From contig NZ_JBJMAW010000003.1 in assembly GCF_046600735.1 (NCBI RefSeq), positions 186,001-250,000 of the forward strand: 64,000 bases of DNA. The letters are read 5' to 3'. The notes beneath the pieces were generated by a model. The model was not told the DNA's origin and did no database searches. It worked only from the letters and a program-made list of their open reading frames with translations. Origin of the DNA: Novilysobacter_A longmucuonensis (lineage in GTDB: Bacteria; Pseudomonadota; Gammaproteobacteria; Xanthomonadales; Xanthomonadaceae). This document shows, in pieces, positions 40,009 through 49,137 of this stretch (its first letter is position 1; every line of letters starts with the position of its first letter). The translations under genes and the position numbers were made by a program.

Positions 40009-42113
40009 GCCTGCGGCTCTCCAAGCAACACCCGCCGCACCACGCTGCGCCCGGCGTCGAGCGAGAAGTGCCGCTGGACATTGGTCCGGCCGTTGGCGGC
40101 CAGGCGCTGCCACAGGACCTCGTCGCAATAGCCGCGCAGCAAGGCCGCGGCGAAGCCTTCGGCATCATCGGCGACCAGCACGTCCTCGTCCTCGCGCAGG
40201 TGCATGCCCTCCACCGCGCAGCGCGTGGCGACCACCGGCTGGCCGTGCGCCATGCTCAGGTTGACCTTGCCCTTGACCCCGGCCCCGAAGCGCAGCGGCG
40301 CCACCGCCAGCCGCGCACCGTCCAGATGCGGGGTGAGGTCGGGCACGTGGCCGTGGATCACCACGCCGGGTCGGCGGGCGAGGGCGGCGATCTGCGCCGG
40401 CACGTCGCCGCCGATGCAGTGGAAGCGCATCGCCGGTTCGCGTGCGAGCACGCGCGGCCACACCTGATCGACAAACCAGCGCACCGCATCGACGTTGGGC
40501 GGATGGCGGAAACCGCCGACGAACACCACGTCGCGGCGCGCCTCGAAGCCCGGCCCGGCAGCGGCCACGCGATGCAGGTTGGACAGCACCGCAACCTGTG
40601 CGCCGGGCGCGTCGCTGGCCAGCAATTCGCGCTCGACCTCGCTGACCACCAGCGTCGTGTCGCTGCCGGCGATCACCTGGAGTTCGAGCGCGCGGGTACG
40701 CTCGGCCGCCCGCGCCAGCGCCGCATCGCCGGCCAGTTCGGCGCCGCGGCGCTCGCGCAGGTAGTGCAGATCGACCGTGTCGAACACCACCCGCGCCTGC
40801 GGCGCGTGCCGGCGCAACAGCGGCAGCAGCTCGCGCATTACGTAGTGGCGGCACACCAGCACCGTATCGAAGCGCGCCCCGTGCGCGCGCAACCAGTCCG
40901 GCATGGGCCGCGCGAACGGCGCGTACCAGACCTCCACCCCGAGTTGCTGCAGCGCTTGAGTATGGCGCCCGGCATGGTCGCGGTCGGCCGGCATGAACAC
41001 GACATGCGCGCCCTCCTCGCGCAGCAGCCGCATCAGGTTGACCAGCCGCAGCGAGCCCGAATCGCGATCCGGTTGCGGGGTCAGCGCATCGACGATCAGC
41101 ACGCAGCGACGGCCGCGCCCGAGCGCGGCACGGTCCGCAGGCGTGTCGCTGCCGGGCTGGCGCGACAGCGCGTCGCGCCATTTCTCCGCGAACACGGCCT
41201 GGTTAAGGCGCTGGTAGGCCTTGGCCCCCGCGGCCAGATCGGTGCCGGCGGTCGAGCCTTCCTCGTGCACGACCCGCGAGGCGGGCTGGTACCGCACCGC
41301 CAGTCCGCAAGCGCGCACTGCCATGGCCAGGTCGGTGTCCTCGTAGTAGGCCGGCGAGAAGCGCGGGTCGAACCCGCCGAGGCGCCCGAACAGCGCGCGC
41401 GGGATCGCGATGGCCGCGCCCGAGCAGTAGTCGGCGTCGCGGACGAAGGCGTAGCGCGGATCGGCCGGCGCGCCGAAGCGTCCGTAATTGAAGCCGGCGC
41501 CATCGGCGAACACCAGCCCGCCGGCCTCCTGCAAGCGCCCGTCCGGATACAGCAGCTGCGCCCCGGCCAGCCCGGTGCCGGGGTGCTCCTCGAACGTCGC
41601 CAGCAATGCGTCCAGCCAGCCCGGTTGCGGCACCGTGTCGTTGTTGAGGAACACCAGGTACTCGCCGCGCGCGAGCGCCGCACCGTCGTTGCAGGCGGCG
41701 ATGAAACCGCCGTTGGCGGCGCGCCGGTGATAGCGCAGGCCGTCGATGCGCGGCAGCAGGACGGCGCTCTGGTCGGTCGAGCCGTCGTCGACCACGATCA
41801 GCTCGACCGCGACCCGCGGCGGGTGCGCGGCGAGCGCGCGCAGGCACGCCAGGGTGTGGGCGAACTGGCCGTAGACCGGGATCACGATGCTGGCGCGCGG
41901 CGCGTCGCTCGCGGGCACCGCGAACGCGGCAAACGGCGCCGCTTCGGGCAGGTACAGCGCCGCGCGCTGCGCCGCCGGAACGCGCTGGAACTGCTTCAGC
42001 ACGCGCTGCCAGGAGGCCGCCGCGCCGCGCGTGCGCAGGCTGGCCACGCCGCGCCGGAACAGGCCCGTCCCCCGGTCGAGAAGGAACCGAAGGTCGGTCC
42101 ACGACATCGGCAT
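40005..42113 (-). CDS. bifunctional glycosyltransferase, GT2 plus GT4 domains
   Basis: Protein of 702 residues. The N-terminal half is a GT2 (GT-A) domain: SIVIPVYGQFAHTLACLRAL, IVVDDGSTD, FLNNDTVPQPGWLDAL and the acceptor-side FDPRFSPAYYEDTDLAMAV. The C-terminal half is a GT4 (GT-B) domain with NLHRVAAAGPGF, VFVGGFRHPPNVDAVRWF and PLRFGAGVKGKVNLSMA. Such fusions usually build O-antigen or capsule-like glycans. There is no signal peptide or polysaccharide operon around it. ATG 42113 follows GGAG at a good distance; a second ATG two codons later is possible. The TAG stop lies in a repeat. It is divergent from mrcB. Confidence 0.9.
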   Translation of the reverse strand: MPMSWTDLRFLLDRGTGLFRRGVASLRTRGAAASWQRVLKQFQRVPAAQRAALYLPEAAPFAAFAVPASDAPRASIVIPVYGQFAHTLACLRALAAHPPRVAVELIVVDDGSTDQSAVLLPRIDGLRYHRRAANGGFIAACNDGAALARGEYLVFLNNDTVPQPGWLDALLATFEEHPGTGLAGAQLLYPDGRLQEAGGLVFADGAGFNYGRFGAPADPRYAFVRDADYCSGAAIAIPRALFGRLGGFDPRFSPAYYEDTDLAMAVRACGLAVRYQPASRVVHEEGSTAGTDLAAGAKAYQRLNQAVFAEKWRDALSRQPGSDTPADRAALGRGRRCVLIVDALTPQPDRDSGSLRLVNLMRLLREEGAHVVFMPADRDHAGRHTQALQQLGVEVWYAPFARPMPDWLRAHGARFDTVLVCRHYVMRELLPLLRRHAPQARVVFDTVDLHYLRERRGAELAGDAALARAAERTRALELQVIAGSDTTLVVSEVERELLASDAPGAQVAVLSNLHRVAAAGPGFEARRDVVFVGGFRHPPNVDAVRWFVDQVWPRVLAREPAMRFHCIGGDVPAQIAALARRPGVVIHGHVPDLTPHLDGARLAVAPLRFGAGVKGKVNLSMAHGQPVVATRCAVEGMHLREDEDVLVADDAEGFAAALLRGYCDEVLWQRLAANGRTNVQRHFSLDAGRSVVRRVLLGEPQA

Positions 42114-42238
42114 GCTGCAGAGACTCCTGTCTTGATGAACTTGTTGATGAGTGTGTTCGATGAACGAGTGTCGTGGCGGCCGGCGGAGGCGTGCGCCGGC
42201 TGCGTTAGACTCGTGTTTGCGGGGGCGCAGCCCTGTCA

Positions 42239-44659
42239 TTGTCCCATGCCGTGGCTCGAACCGATTACGACAAAGCCGCCAAGTCCAACAGGCGCGGCGG
42301 CCAGCGCGCCTCCGACGGCAAGGCGCCGCAGTGGCGCTGGCGACTGGTGACCTGGGCACTGGCCGCCATCGGGTTGGGGCTGGGCTTCCTGATTCCCTAC
42401 ACGCTGTATCTCAATGCCGAGGTCGGCGAGCGTTTCGGCCAGTTGCAGTGGCAGATCCCGACCCGGGTCTACGCGCGACCGCTGGAGCTGGCGCCGGGCC
42501 TGGCGCTGGACGCCGCCACACTGAAGACCGAACTCGATGCGGCCGCCTACCACGAAGGCGACGGCCGTCGCGAAGGCAGCTATGCGCAAGACGGGAATCG
42601 TTGGCTGATCTCCAGCCGCGGCTTCAACGATGTCGACGGGCCGGTCGCGCCGCGCCGGCTCGAAGTGGTGCTGTCGGGTGGACGGGTCAGCGCGCTGCGA
42701 GATGCGCGCAGCGAGCAGGCGCTGGATTCGGCGCGGCTCGATCCGGCCCGCATCGCCACGCTGTATGGCCAGAAGCAGGAAGAGCGCCGCCTGGTCCGCA
42801 TCGAGGAAGTGCCGGAGCTGCTGGTGACCGGCCTGCAGGCGGTCGAGGACCGCGGTTTCGGCACTCATCACGGCATCGACCTGGGCGGCATGCTGCGCGC
42901 GGCCTGGGTCAACCTGCGCTCGGGCGAGGCCCGGCAGGGTGCCAGCACGTTGACCCAGCAGCTGGCACGTAGTGGATTGCTCGGCATCGGCCGGGAGCAG
43001 ACCTTCGCCCGCAAGGGCAAGGAGATCCTCTACGCGCTGCTGATCGAGGCGCACTACGACAAACAGGTGATCCTGGAGGCCTACCTCAACCAGGTCTATC
43101 TCGGCCAGCGCGGTGCGCAGGCCATCCGCGGGGTCGCCGCCGGTGCGGAATTCTGGTTCGGCCGCGACCTGTCGGACCTGAGCACCGAGCAGATCGCGCT
43201 GCTGATCGGCATCGTGCGCGGGCCGTCGTACTACGACCCGCGGCGCAATCCCGACAACGCCACCGAGCGGCGCAATTTCGCTCTCGGCGAGATGCACGAG
43301 ACCGGCCTGATCGACGACGCCGAATACCGGCGTGCGCTGAGCGCTCCGCTGGGGGTGACCCCGACCCCCGGCAGCACCGCGGCCAATCGCTTTCCGGCCT
43401 ACGTCGACCTGATCCGCCGGCAGCTCGCGCGCGAGTACCCGGCCGACGCGCTCGCCGGTGCCGGCCTGGCGGTGATGAGCGGCATGGCGCCATCGGCCCA
43501 GGCCCAGGCCGAGGGCGCGGTCAGGCGCACGCTGGAGAGCCTGGACGGCAGGGATCGCCCACCGCTGCAGGCCGGCGTGGTAGTGACCGACGTGCACAAC
43601 GGCGAGGTGCTCGCGGTGGTCGGCAGCCGCAACTTCGCCCAGCACGGCTTCAACCGCGCGGTCGAGGCGCGGCGCCCGGTCGGCTCGCTGCTCAAGCCGT
43701 TCGTCAGCCTGCTGGCGCTGGCGCAGCCCGGGCAGTGGTCGCTGGCCAGTTGGGTCGATGACTCGCCGGTCACCGTGACCCTGGGCCGCGGCAGGACCTG
43801 GAGCCCGGGCAATTCCGACGGCCGCAGCCACGGCAGCGTGCGCCTGATCGATGCGCTGGCGCTGTCCTACAACCAGGCCACGGTGCGCATCGGCATGCAG
43901 GTCGCGCCGGAGCGGCTGGCCGACCTGATCCGCGTGCTGGCCGGGATCGAGGCCGAGCCGAACCCGGCGCTGATCCTCGGCTCGCTCGACCAGAGCCCCT
44001 ACGCGATGGCGCAGCTCTACCAGTTCCTCGCATCCGGCGGCGAGATCCAGCCGCTGCACGCGGTGCGCGGGGTGATCGACGCCAGCGGCCGCACCCTGAA
44101 CCGCTATGACAAGGAGCCCGCCCCGGCGCAGGAGGGCGATGCGATTGCCGCGCGGCTGATCACCATCGCCTTGCAGCACGCGGTATCGGGCGGCACCGGT
44201 CGGCGGCTGGTGGCCGACGGCCTGGGGCGGCTGTCGCCGGCCGGCAAGACCGGCACCAGCAACGACAGCCGCGACAGCTGGTTTGCCGGCTGGACCGGTG
44301 ACCACCTGGCGGTGGTCTGGGTCGGCAACGACCAGAACGAATCGACCGGCCTGTATGGCGCCAGCGGCGCGATGCGGGTGTGGTCGAACCTGTTCCTGCG
44401 GCTGCCGAGTGCGCCGCTGACGGTCGGCGACGCAGGGCTGGACTGGCGCTGGGTGGTCGGCGACAACGTCAGCGGCGCCGATTGCGCCGGTGCGCGGCGG
44501 TTCCCGTTTGTTGCCGGGTTCGCGCCGCCTTATGCGCCCTGCCCGTTGCCGGAGCCGGAACCGGAAGAGAACGGCGGCTGGCGCGAATGGTTCGGCTTCG
44601 GGCGCGACCGCGAGCGGACGCCGCCGCAAGCCGAACGTGCTCCCGCGGAGACCCCATGA
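42239..44659 (+). CDS. mrcB: penicillin-binding protein 1B (bifunctional peptidoglycan synthase)
   Basis: Class A PBP of 806 residues. An N-terminal cytoplasmic tail and one helix (LVTWALAAIGLGLGFLIPYT) anchor it. A UB2H-like segment follows, then the GT51 glycosyltransferase with the catalytic Glu near residue 203 in AVEDRGFGTHHGIDLGG and QGASTLTQQLAR. The transpeptidase has SLLK (Ser ~483), SYNQ, and KTGTSNDSRDSWFAGW. The first codon is TTG 42239; GTG 42251 (giving MARTDYDK) is a good alternative. It builds and crosslinks peptidoglycan with LpoB-like activators. The next gene, a lipoprotein, overlaps in ATGA. Confidence 0.96.
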   Translation: MSHAVARTDYDKAAKSNRRGGQRASDGKAPQWRWRLVTWALAAIGLGLGFLIPYTLYLNAEVGERFGQLQWQIPTRVYARPLELAPGLALDAATLKTELDAAAYHEGDGRREGSYAQDGNRWLISSRGFNDVDGPVAPRRLEVVLSGGRVSALRDARSEQALDSARLDPARIATLYGQKQEERRLVRIEEVPELLVTGLQAVEDRGFGTHHGIDLGGMLRAAWVNLRSGEARQGASTLTQQLARSGLLGIGREQTFARKGKEILYALLIEAHYDKQVILEAYLNQVYLGQRGAQAIRGVAAGAEFWFGRDLSDLSTEQIALLIGIVRGPSYYDPRRNPDNATERRNFALGEMHETGLIDDAEYRRALSAPLGVTPTPGSTAANRFPAYVDLIRRQLAREYPADALAGAGLAVMSGMAPSAQAQAEGAVRRTLESLDGRDRPPLQAGVVVTDVHNGEVLAVVGSRNFAQHGFNRAVEARRPVGSLLKPFVSLLALAQPGQWSLASWVDDSPVTVTLGRGRTWSPGNSDGRSHGSVRLIDALALSYNQATVRIGMQVAPERLADLIRVLAGIEAEPNPALILGSLDQSPYAMAQLYQFLASGGEIQPLHAVRGVIDASGRTLNRYDKEPAPAQEGDAIAARLITIALQHAVSGGTGRRLVADGLGRLSPAGKTGTSNDSRDSWFAGWTGDHLAVVWVGNDQNESTGLYGASGAMRVWSNLFLRLPSAPLTVGDAGLDWRWVVGDNVSGADCAGARRFPFVAGFAPPYAPCPLPEPEPEENGGWREWFGFGRDRERTPPQAERAPAETP

Positions 44660-45240
44660 ACACCTTGCGTATCGCACCCGGCCTGGCGTGTGCCGCGCTG
44701 GCCCTGATCCTCGGCGCATGCGTCTCGACCGCGCCGGTGGCGCCGGTGGTGTCGCCCGATTTCGATGCCGCGGCCGCGATCGGCGCGATCCGCGCGGCCG
44801 GCGCCGCCGATGCCGACGAACTCCAGGTGCAGCCGCTGCGCGACCCGCAGGTCGAGGACCTGCGCGAGCAGGCCGCAGCACTCGAAGCACAAGGCGCCCA
44901 TCGCGCCGCGGCCGACCGCCTCGACCAGGCCTTGGCCATCAATCCCGATGATCCGGCCTTGCTGCAGGAGCGCGCCGAAGCGGCACTGCTGCTGCGCGAG
45001 ATCGACGATGCCGAGCGGCTGGCGCTGCAGGCGTTCGAACTCGGCTCGCAGGTCGGGCCGCTGTGCCGGCGGCACTGGGAGACGATCGCGCAGGTGCGTA
45101 GCGCGCGGCCGCCGGCGGCGCCTGGCTCGTCATCTCAAAGCCCGTCATCGCCGGATGCGTCATCGCCGGGGCCGGCCACGCCGGAGGCGGCGCGCGAACG
45201 CCGCGATGCCTGCACCGTCGCCCCGCCTGCGCGCTTCTGA
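44656..45240 (+). CDS. TPR-like lipoprotein coupled to PBP1B
   Basis: A 194-residue protein with a lipoprotein signal peptide (PGLACAALALILGACVSTAP; lipobox LGAC). The mature chain has an acidic helical region with a TPR-like pattern (AHRAAADRLDQALAINPDDP and QERAEAALLLREIDDAERLA) and a Ser/Pro-rich C-terminus. The start overlaps the mrcB stop (ATGA), so it is made in step with PBP1B. By analogy with LpoB in enterobacteria, and with PBP1b-linked TPR lipoproteins in pseudomonads (LpoP), it may activate PBP1B. That role is inference. Confidence 0.85.
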   Translation: MNTLRIAPGLACAALALILGACVSTAPVAPVVSPDFDAAAAIGAIRAAGAADADELQVQPLRDPQVEDLREQAAALEAQGAHRAAADRLDQALAINPDDPALLQERAEAALLLREIDDAERLALQAFELGSQVGPLCRRHWETIAQVRSARPPAAPGSSSQSPSSPDASSPGPATPEAARERRDACTVAPPARF

Positions 45241-45259
45241 CTGCGCGGCACCGATCACC

Positions 45260-47431
45260 ATGGGCAACAGCCGCCTCAGCGAGGCCTCGCGCGCCGCCCT
45301 GAGCGACGGCGGCGACCTCGCGCGCAACATCGCCGCGTTCGCCCCGCGCATCGCCCAGCAGGATCTGGCCGCGGCGATCGCCGATGCCTTCGACCGCCGC
45401 GGCACGCTGATCGCCGAAGCCGGCACCGGCACCGGCAAGACCTTCGCCTACCTGGTCCCGGCAATCCTGTCGGGCCTCAAGACCATCGTCTCCACCGGCA
45501 CCCGCGCGCTGCAGGACCAGCTCTATCACCGCGACCTGCCGCGCGTGCGCGACGCGCTCGGGGTCGGGTTCAAGACCGCGCTGCTCAAGGGCCGGGCGAA
45601 CTACCTGTGCCATTACCGCGTTGCCCAGGCCAAGGGCGAACCGAAGTTCCACAGCCGCGAAATGGCCGCGCAGTTCCAGCGCATCGTCGCCTGGGGCGGG
45701 CGCACGCGGATGGGCGACCTGGCAGAGCTGGAAGCGCTGCCAGAGGACTCGCCGCTGCTGCCGATGGTCACCAGCACCGCCGAGAACTGCCTCGGCAGCG
45801 AGTGTCCGTTCTTTTCGGACTGCTTCGTGGTGCAGGCGCGCCAGCGCGCGCAGGCCGCCGACGTGGTGGTGGTCAACCACCACCTGCTGCTGGCCGACCT
45901 GGCGCTCAAGCAGGAAGGCTTCGGCGAGATCCTGCCGGGCGCGCAGGCGTTCGTGGTCGACGAGGCCCACCAGTTGCCGGAGCTGGCCGCGCAGTTCTTC
46001 GGTGAGGCGCTGAGCGCGCGGCCGCTGGTCGAGCTTGCGCGCGATTCGCTGGCCGAATGCAAGGAGGTGGCCGGCACGCTCGCGGCGGTGCAGGTCCCGG
46101 CCCGCGCACTGGAACACCAGGTGCGTGCGCTACGGGCGGCGATGGACGAGCTGCCCGTGCGTGGCACCCGTCGCCGCGCGGGCGAGCTGAGTGCGGTCGA
46201 AGACGCCTTCGATGCACTGGCCGCGGCACTGCGGCAATTGCAGGAAACGCTGGCGCCGCTACGCGAAGCGGCGCCGGGCCTGGATGGTTGCCACGCGCGC
46301 GCGCGCGAGTTCGAGGCGCGCTTGCAGCGCTGGCGTGGGTGCGAGCCGGAGCCGGGGACAGGGGACCGGGGACCGGCAATCGCCGCGTCGGGTGGTGCGT
46401 CGCCATCCGCGGCCGGCGTGCCTTCGATTTCGGGGCGCGAAGCACCACCCGACGCAGTGCTCGCCGGTCCCCGGTCCCCGGTCCCCGGTCCCGATGAAGG
46501 TGGCGCCGGCGCGGGCGAGTCGCTCTGCGATGAACCGGCTACAGGCACCGCTGACGGCGACAGCGCTAGCGTGCTCTGGTACGAGCTCACCGCACGCGGC
46601 TTCCGCCTGAGCCGCACGCCGCTGGACGTCGCCGGCCCCCTGGCCGATCACCGCGAGAAATCGCACGCGGCGTGGGTGTTCACCTCGGCGACGCTCGCCG
46701 TCGGCGGGCGCTTCGAGCACTACGCGACCAAGCTCGGCCTGCGCGAGCCGGCCACGCTGCTGGCACCCAGCCCGTTCGACTGGCCGCGGCAGGCCTTGTG
46801 CTACCTGCCGCCGGGTCTGCCGGAGCCTGCCGCGCGCGGTTACAACGAAGCGCTGGTCGAAGCCCTGAGACCGGTGCTGGAAGCCTCGGGCGGCCGCGCG
46901 TTCGTGCTGTTCGCCTCGCACCGCGCCCTGCGCGATGCCGCCGGATTGTTGCGTGGTGGTCCCTGGCCGCTGTTCGTGCAGGGCGAGGCGCCGCGTCCGG
47001 CGCTGCTCGAGCGCTTCCGCGCGTCCGGCAACGGCGTGCTGCTGGGCGCGGCGAGTTTTCGCGAGGGCGTCGATGTCGCCGGCGATGCGCTCAGCGTGGT
47101 GGTGATCGACAAGCTGCCGTTCGCTGCCCCCGATGATCCGGTGTTCGAGGCCCGGCTGGAGGCGATCCGCCGCAGCGGCGGCAATCCGTTCCGCGACGAG
47201 CAACTGCCGCAGGCGGTGATTGCGCTCAAGCAGGGCGCCGGCCGCCTGATCCGCAGCGAGACCGACCGCGGCGTGCTGGTGCTGTGCGATCCGCGGCTGT
47301 CGACCAAGAGCTACGGCCGGATATTCATGGAATCATTGCCGCCGCTGCCCAGGACCCGCGCGGTCGCCGACGTGGAGGCATTCTTTGCAGCGACCGCCGT
47401 TGCGGACCCGGTCTCCGGACTGTCGTCCTGA
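45260..47431 (+). CDS. DinG/YoaA family ATP-dependent helicase, Fe-S type
   Basis: A 723-residue XPD-like 5'-3' helicase. Walker A is EAGTGTGKTFAYLVPAI, and the Fe-S cluster cysteines are one in NYLCHYRV and three in ENCLGSECPFFSDCF. The DEAH box is FVVDEAHQLPE, and late motifs include LLGAASFREGVDV and IKQ-type LKQGAGRLIRSETD. It is closest to YoaA, which works with HolC on replication repair. Residues ~365-411 (GDRGPAIAASGG to GPRSPVPGP) come from a repeat element inserted in frame and have no counterpart in the family. ATG 45260 is 19 bases after the lipoprotein stop. Confidence 0.92.
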   Translation: MGNSRLSEASRAALSDGGDLARNIAAFAPRIAQQDLAAAIADAFDRRGTLIAEAGTGTGKTFAYLVPAILSGLKTIVSTGTRALQDQLYHRDLPRVRDALGVGFKTALLKGRANYLCHYRVAQAKGEPKFHSREMAAQFQRIVAWGGRTRMGDLAELEALPEDSPLLPMVTSTAENCLGSECPFFSDCFVVQARQRAQAADVVVVNHHLLLADLALKQEGFGEILPGAQAFVVDEAHQLPELAAQFFGEALSARPLVELARDSLAECKEVAGTLAAVQVPARALEHQVRALRAAMDELPVRGTRRRAGELSAVEDAFDALAAALRQLQETLAPLREAAPGLDGCHARAREFEARLQRWRGCEPEPGTGDRGPAIAASGGASPSAAGVPSISGREAPPDAVLAGPRSPVPGPDEGGAGAGESLCDEPATGTADGDSASVLWYELTARGFRLSRTPLDVAGPLADHREKSHAAWVFTSATLAVGGRFEHYATKLGLREPATLLAPSPFDWPRQALCYLPPGLPEPAARGYNEALVEALRPVLEASGGRAFVLFASHRALRDAAGLLRGGPWPLFVQGEAPRPALLERFRASGNGVLLGAASFREGVDVAGDALSVVVIDKLPFAAPDDPVFEARLEAIRRSGGNPFRDEQLPQAVIALKQGAGRLIRSETDRGVLVLCDPRLSTKSYGRIFMESLPPLPRTRAVADVEAFFAATAVADPVSGLSS
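46352..46492. repeat. composite repeat element inside the DinG-like coding sequence
   Basis: The left side is GGGGACAGGGGACCGGGGAC (46354-46373), the right side is CCGGTCCCCGGTCCCCGGTC (46464-) ending 46492. Inside is a 14-bp inverted repeat, GCGTCGGGTGGTGC (46385-46398) and GCACCACCCGACGC (46442-46455). The helicase frame stays open across it. Confidence 0.92.
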
Positions 47432-47504
47432 GCGCAGCGAAGGATCTGCTTCCCGCCTTCAACCTGGCCTGCGCCGCTCGGGGCCAGGCTGGTTTAGCCT
47501 TTCC

Positions 47505-47553
47505 GAGTCCCGAGTCCCGAGTCCCGAGTCCCGAGTCCCGAGTCCCGAGTCCC
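47505..47553. repeat. seven tandem GAGTCCC units before tsaB
   Basis: Seven perfect 7-bp units, the same number as at 17903-17951. The array ends 25 bases before the tsaB start codon, so it lies in its leader or promoter zone. No clear opposite-strand partner array is seen upstream, though the 47428-47500 stretch contains CTGAGCGCAGCGAAGGATCT. Confidence 0.95.
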
Positions 47554-47578
47554 GTCCCGCCAACCGACCATTCCGCCG

Positions 47579-48295
47579 ATGAAACTGCTCGCGTTCGAAC
47601 TTGCCACCGAAGCCTGCTCGGTCGCGCTGTGGCTCGACGGCGAGGTGCGCGAGCGCTTCGAGATCGCCCCGCGCCGCCACGCCGAACTGGCGCTGCCGTG
47701 GGCCGAGCAGCTGCTGGCCGAAGCCGGCATCGGCAAAAAGCAACTTGATGCGATCGCCGTCGGCCGCGGCCCCGGTGCCTTCACCGGGGTGCGGCTGGCG
47801 ATTGCGGTTGCGCAAGGCATCGCGCTGGCACTCGACAAGCCGGTGGTGCCAGTCTCCACGCTGGCCGCGCTCGCCGCGTCGCGCCAGCTTCCGGCGGCGG
47901 GAGAAGTCGGAGCAGAGCATCGCGTCCTCGCCGCGATCGACGCACGCATGGGCGAGGTTTATCACGGTGCGTTCGCAGTGCGGGACGGCAGCGCCGTGGC
48001 AATCGGCGAAGAAGGCATCCACGCGCCGGACGGCGTGCCGGTGCCGAGCGAAGGCGAATGGCACGGCCGCGGCACCGGCTTTGCCGCGGCCGACGGATTG
48101 CTGCGGCGGCACTGCGGACATTTCGCCTCGATCGAGCCGAGTGCGCTGCCGCACGCGGCCGCTGTCGCGCGCCTGGGCGCGGCGGCGTTCGCCCACGGCA
48201 CCGCAGTGGCGCCCGATCGGATCGAACCGGCGTACCTGCGCAACCAGGTCGCGCTGACGCTCGAGGAGCAGCGGGTGCTGCGTTCGCGTCGTTAG
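47579..48295 (+). CDS. tsaB: tRNA t6A37 biosynthesis protein TsaB
   Basis: A 238-residue actin-like ATPase-fold protein that partners TsaD and TsaE to make threonylcarbamoyl-adenosine at position 37 of ANN-decoding tRNAs. The family marks are the start MKLLAFELATEACSVALW, then AVGRGPGAFTGVRLAIAVAQ and LAAIDARMGEVYHG. Length is typical. There is no metal-binding HxxxH motif, which distinguishes it from TsaD. ATG 47579 sits 25 bases after the heptamer array. It is essential in most bacteria. Operon partner is likely the helicase gene upstream. Confidence 0.94.
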   Translation: MKLLAFELATEACSVALWLDGEVRERFEIAPRRHAELALPWAEQLLAEAGIGKKQLDAIAVGRGPGAFTGVRLAIAVAQGIALALDKPVVPVSTLAALAASRQLPAAGEVGAEHRVLAAIDARMGEVYHGAFAVRDGSAVAIGEEGIHAPDGVPVPSEGEWHGRGTGFAAADGLLRRHCGHFASIEPSALPHAAAVARLGAAAFAHGTAVAPDRIEPAYLRNQVALTLEEQRVLRSRR

Positions 48296-48451
48296 CGCAG
48301 TACGTACTGAATGATTGCTTAGCGCTGATGTGCGATCACCTGCCGGCAAAGCGGCGGCGCCTGCACACGCGGCCTGCACCGCGCGGTCACGTCGGCTTAT
48401 CGCGGGTTCGTGCAGCCTGATCGAAGGGGAACCAACCTTCAGGAGAACATC

Positions 48452-49075
48452 ATGCACACCAAGAAAACCGTGGCCCTGCTTGTATCGGCGTTCCTGCTCG
48501 CCTCGACCTCCCATTCGATGGCGCAAGGGCGCAGCGACGAGCGCGGCGCGCAGGGTCGGATGAATCCGGCGCAGGTCGAGCAGATGACGCAGGGCTGGCC
48601 GGAGTCGTCGCGCAAGGCGATCGAGTTCATGACCGACACCTATGGTCCGCCGGCCGCAGTCACCGCCGACAGCGCGATCTGGGGCGAGACCGGGCCTTGG
48701 AAGCGCACCGTCGTCTACCGCAACGAAGTGCAGCACGACTTCCCGATGCCGCATCCCGACGTGCTGCAGCAATGGGTCGACTTCGAGGCGCCGCTGGATA
48801 AGTACGATGAGCTGGCGCAATTCGATGGCAGCGTCGTGGTCGAGCGTACGACTGGCGAAGCCTCAGCCCGCTGCGACAAGGAAGCCGCCAATTTCCTGGC
48901 CTTGAACCTGGCTCACGATGTCGCCATGGACGGACGCTCGGTCGAGGAGGCGCGCATGGAGTACGGCCGACAGATCAAGGCGATGAAGGCGAACCAGCCG
49001 GCGCCGCTGACCGAGCGCCTGACCTTCGATATGAACAATACGAAGGATCCGGGCGAGGCGCTGCCGGGCATGTAG
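48452..49075 (+). CDS. hypothetical exported protein
   Basis: A 207-residue protein starting at ATG 48452 after AGGAGAACATC. The signal peptide (KTVALLVSAFLLASTSHSMA) is cleaved before QGRSDER. The mature part contains WPESSRKAIEFMTDTYGPPA and WKRTVVYRNEVQHDFPMPHP, then LDKYDELAQFDGSVVVERTT. It has one cysteine (EASARCDKEAANF) and no known catalytic motif. Related exported proteins occur in other soil and aquatic bacteria but without an assigned role. It appears monocistronic. Confidence 0.78.
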   Translation: MHTKKTVALLVSAFLLASTSHSMAQGRSDERGAQGRMNPAQVEQMTQGWPESSRKAIEFMTDTYGPPAAVTADSAIWGETGPWKRTVVYRNEVQHDFPMPHPDVLQQWVDFEAPLDKYDELAQFDGSVVVERTTGEASARCDKEAANFLALNLAHDVAMDGRSVEEARMEYGRQIKAMKANQPAPLTERLTFDMNNTKDPGEALPGM

Positions 49076-49137
49076 TTGGAGTGCCGTCCGCTGGCGGGCG
49101 ATAGCCGAGGACGCGGTGTCCGGCCCTGTCGCGCCTA

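Noticed and set aside
42236..44890. 884-codon open frame on the minus strand under mrcB
   Set aside because: mrcB shows all PBP motifs on the other strand; this is a GC3 shadow.
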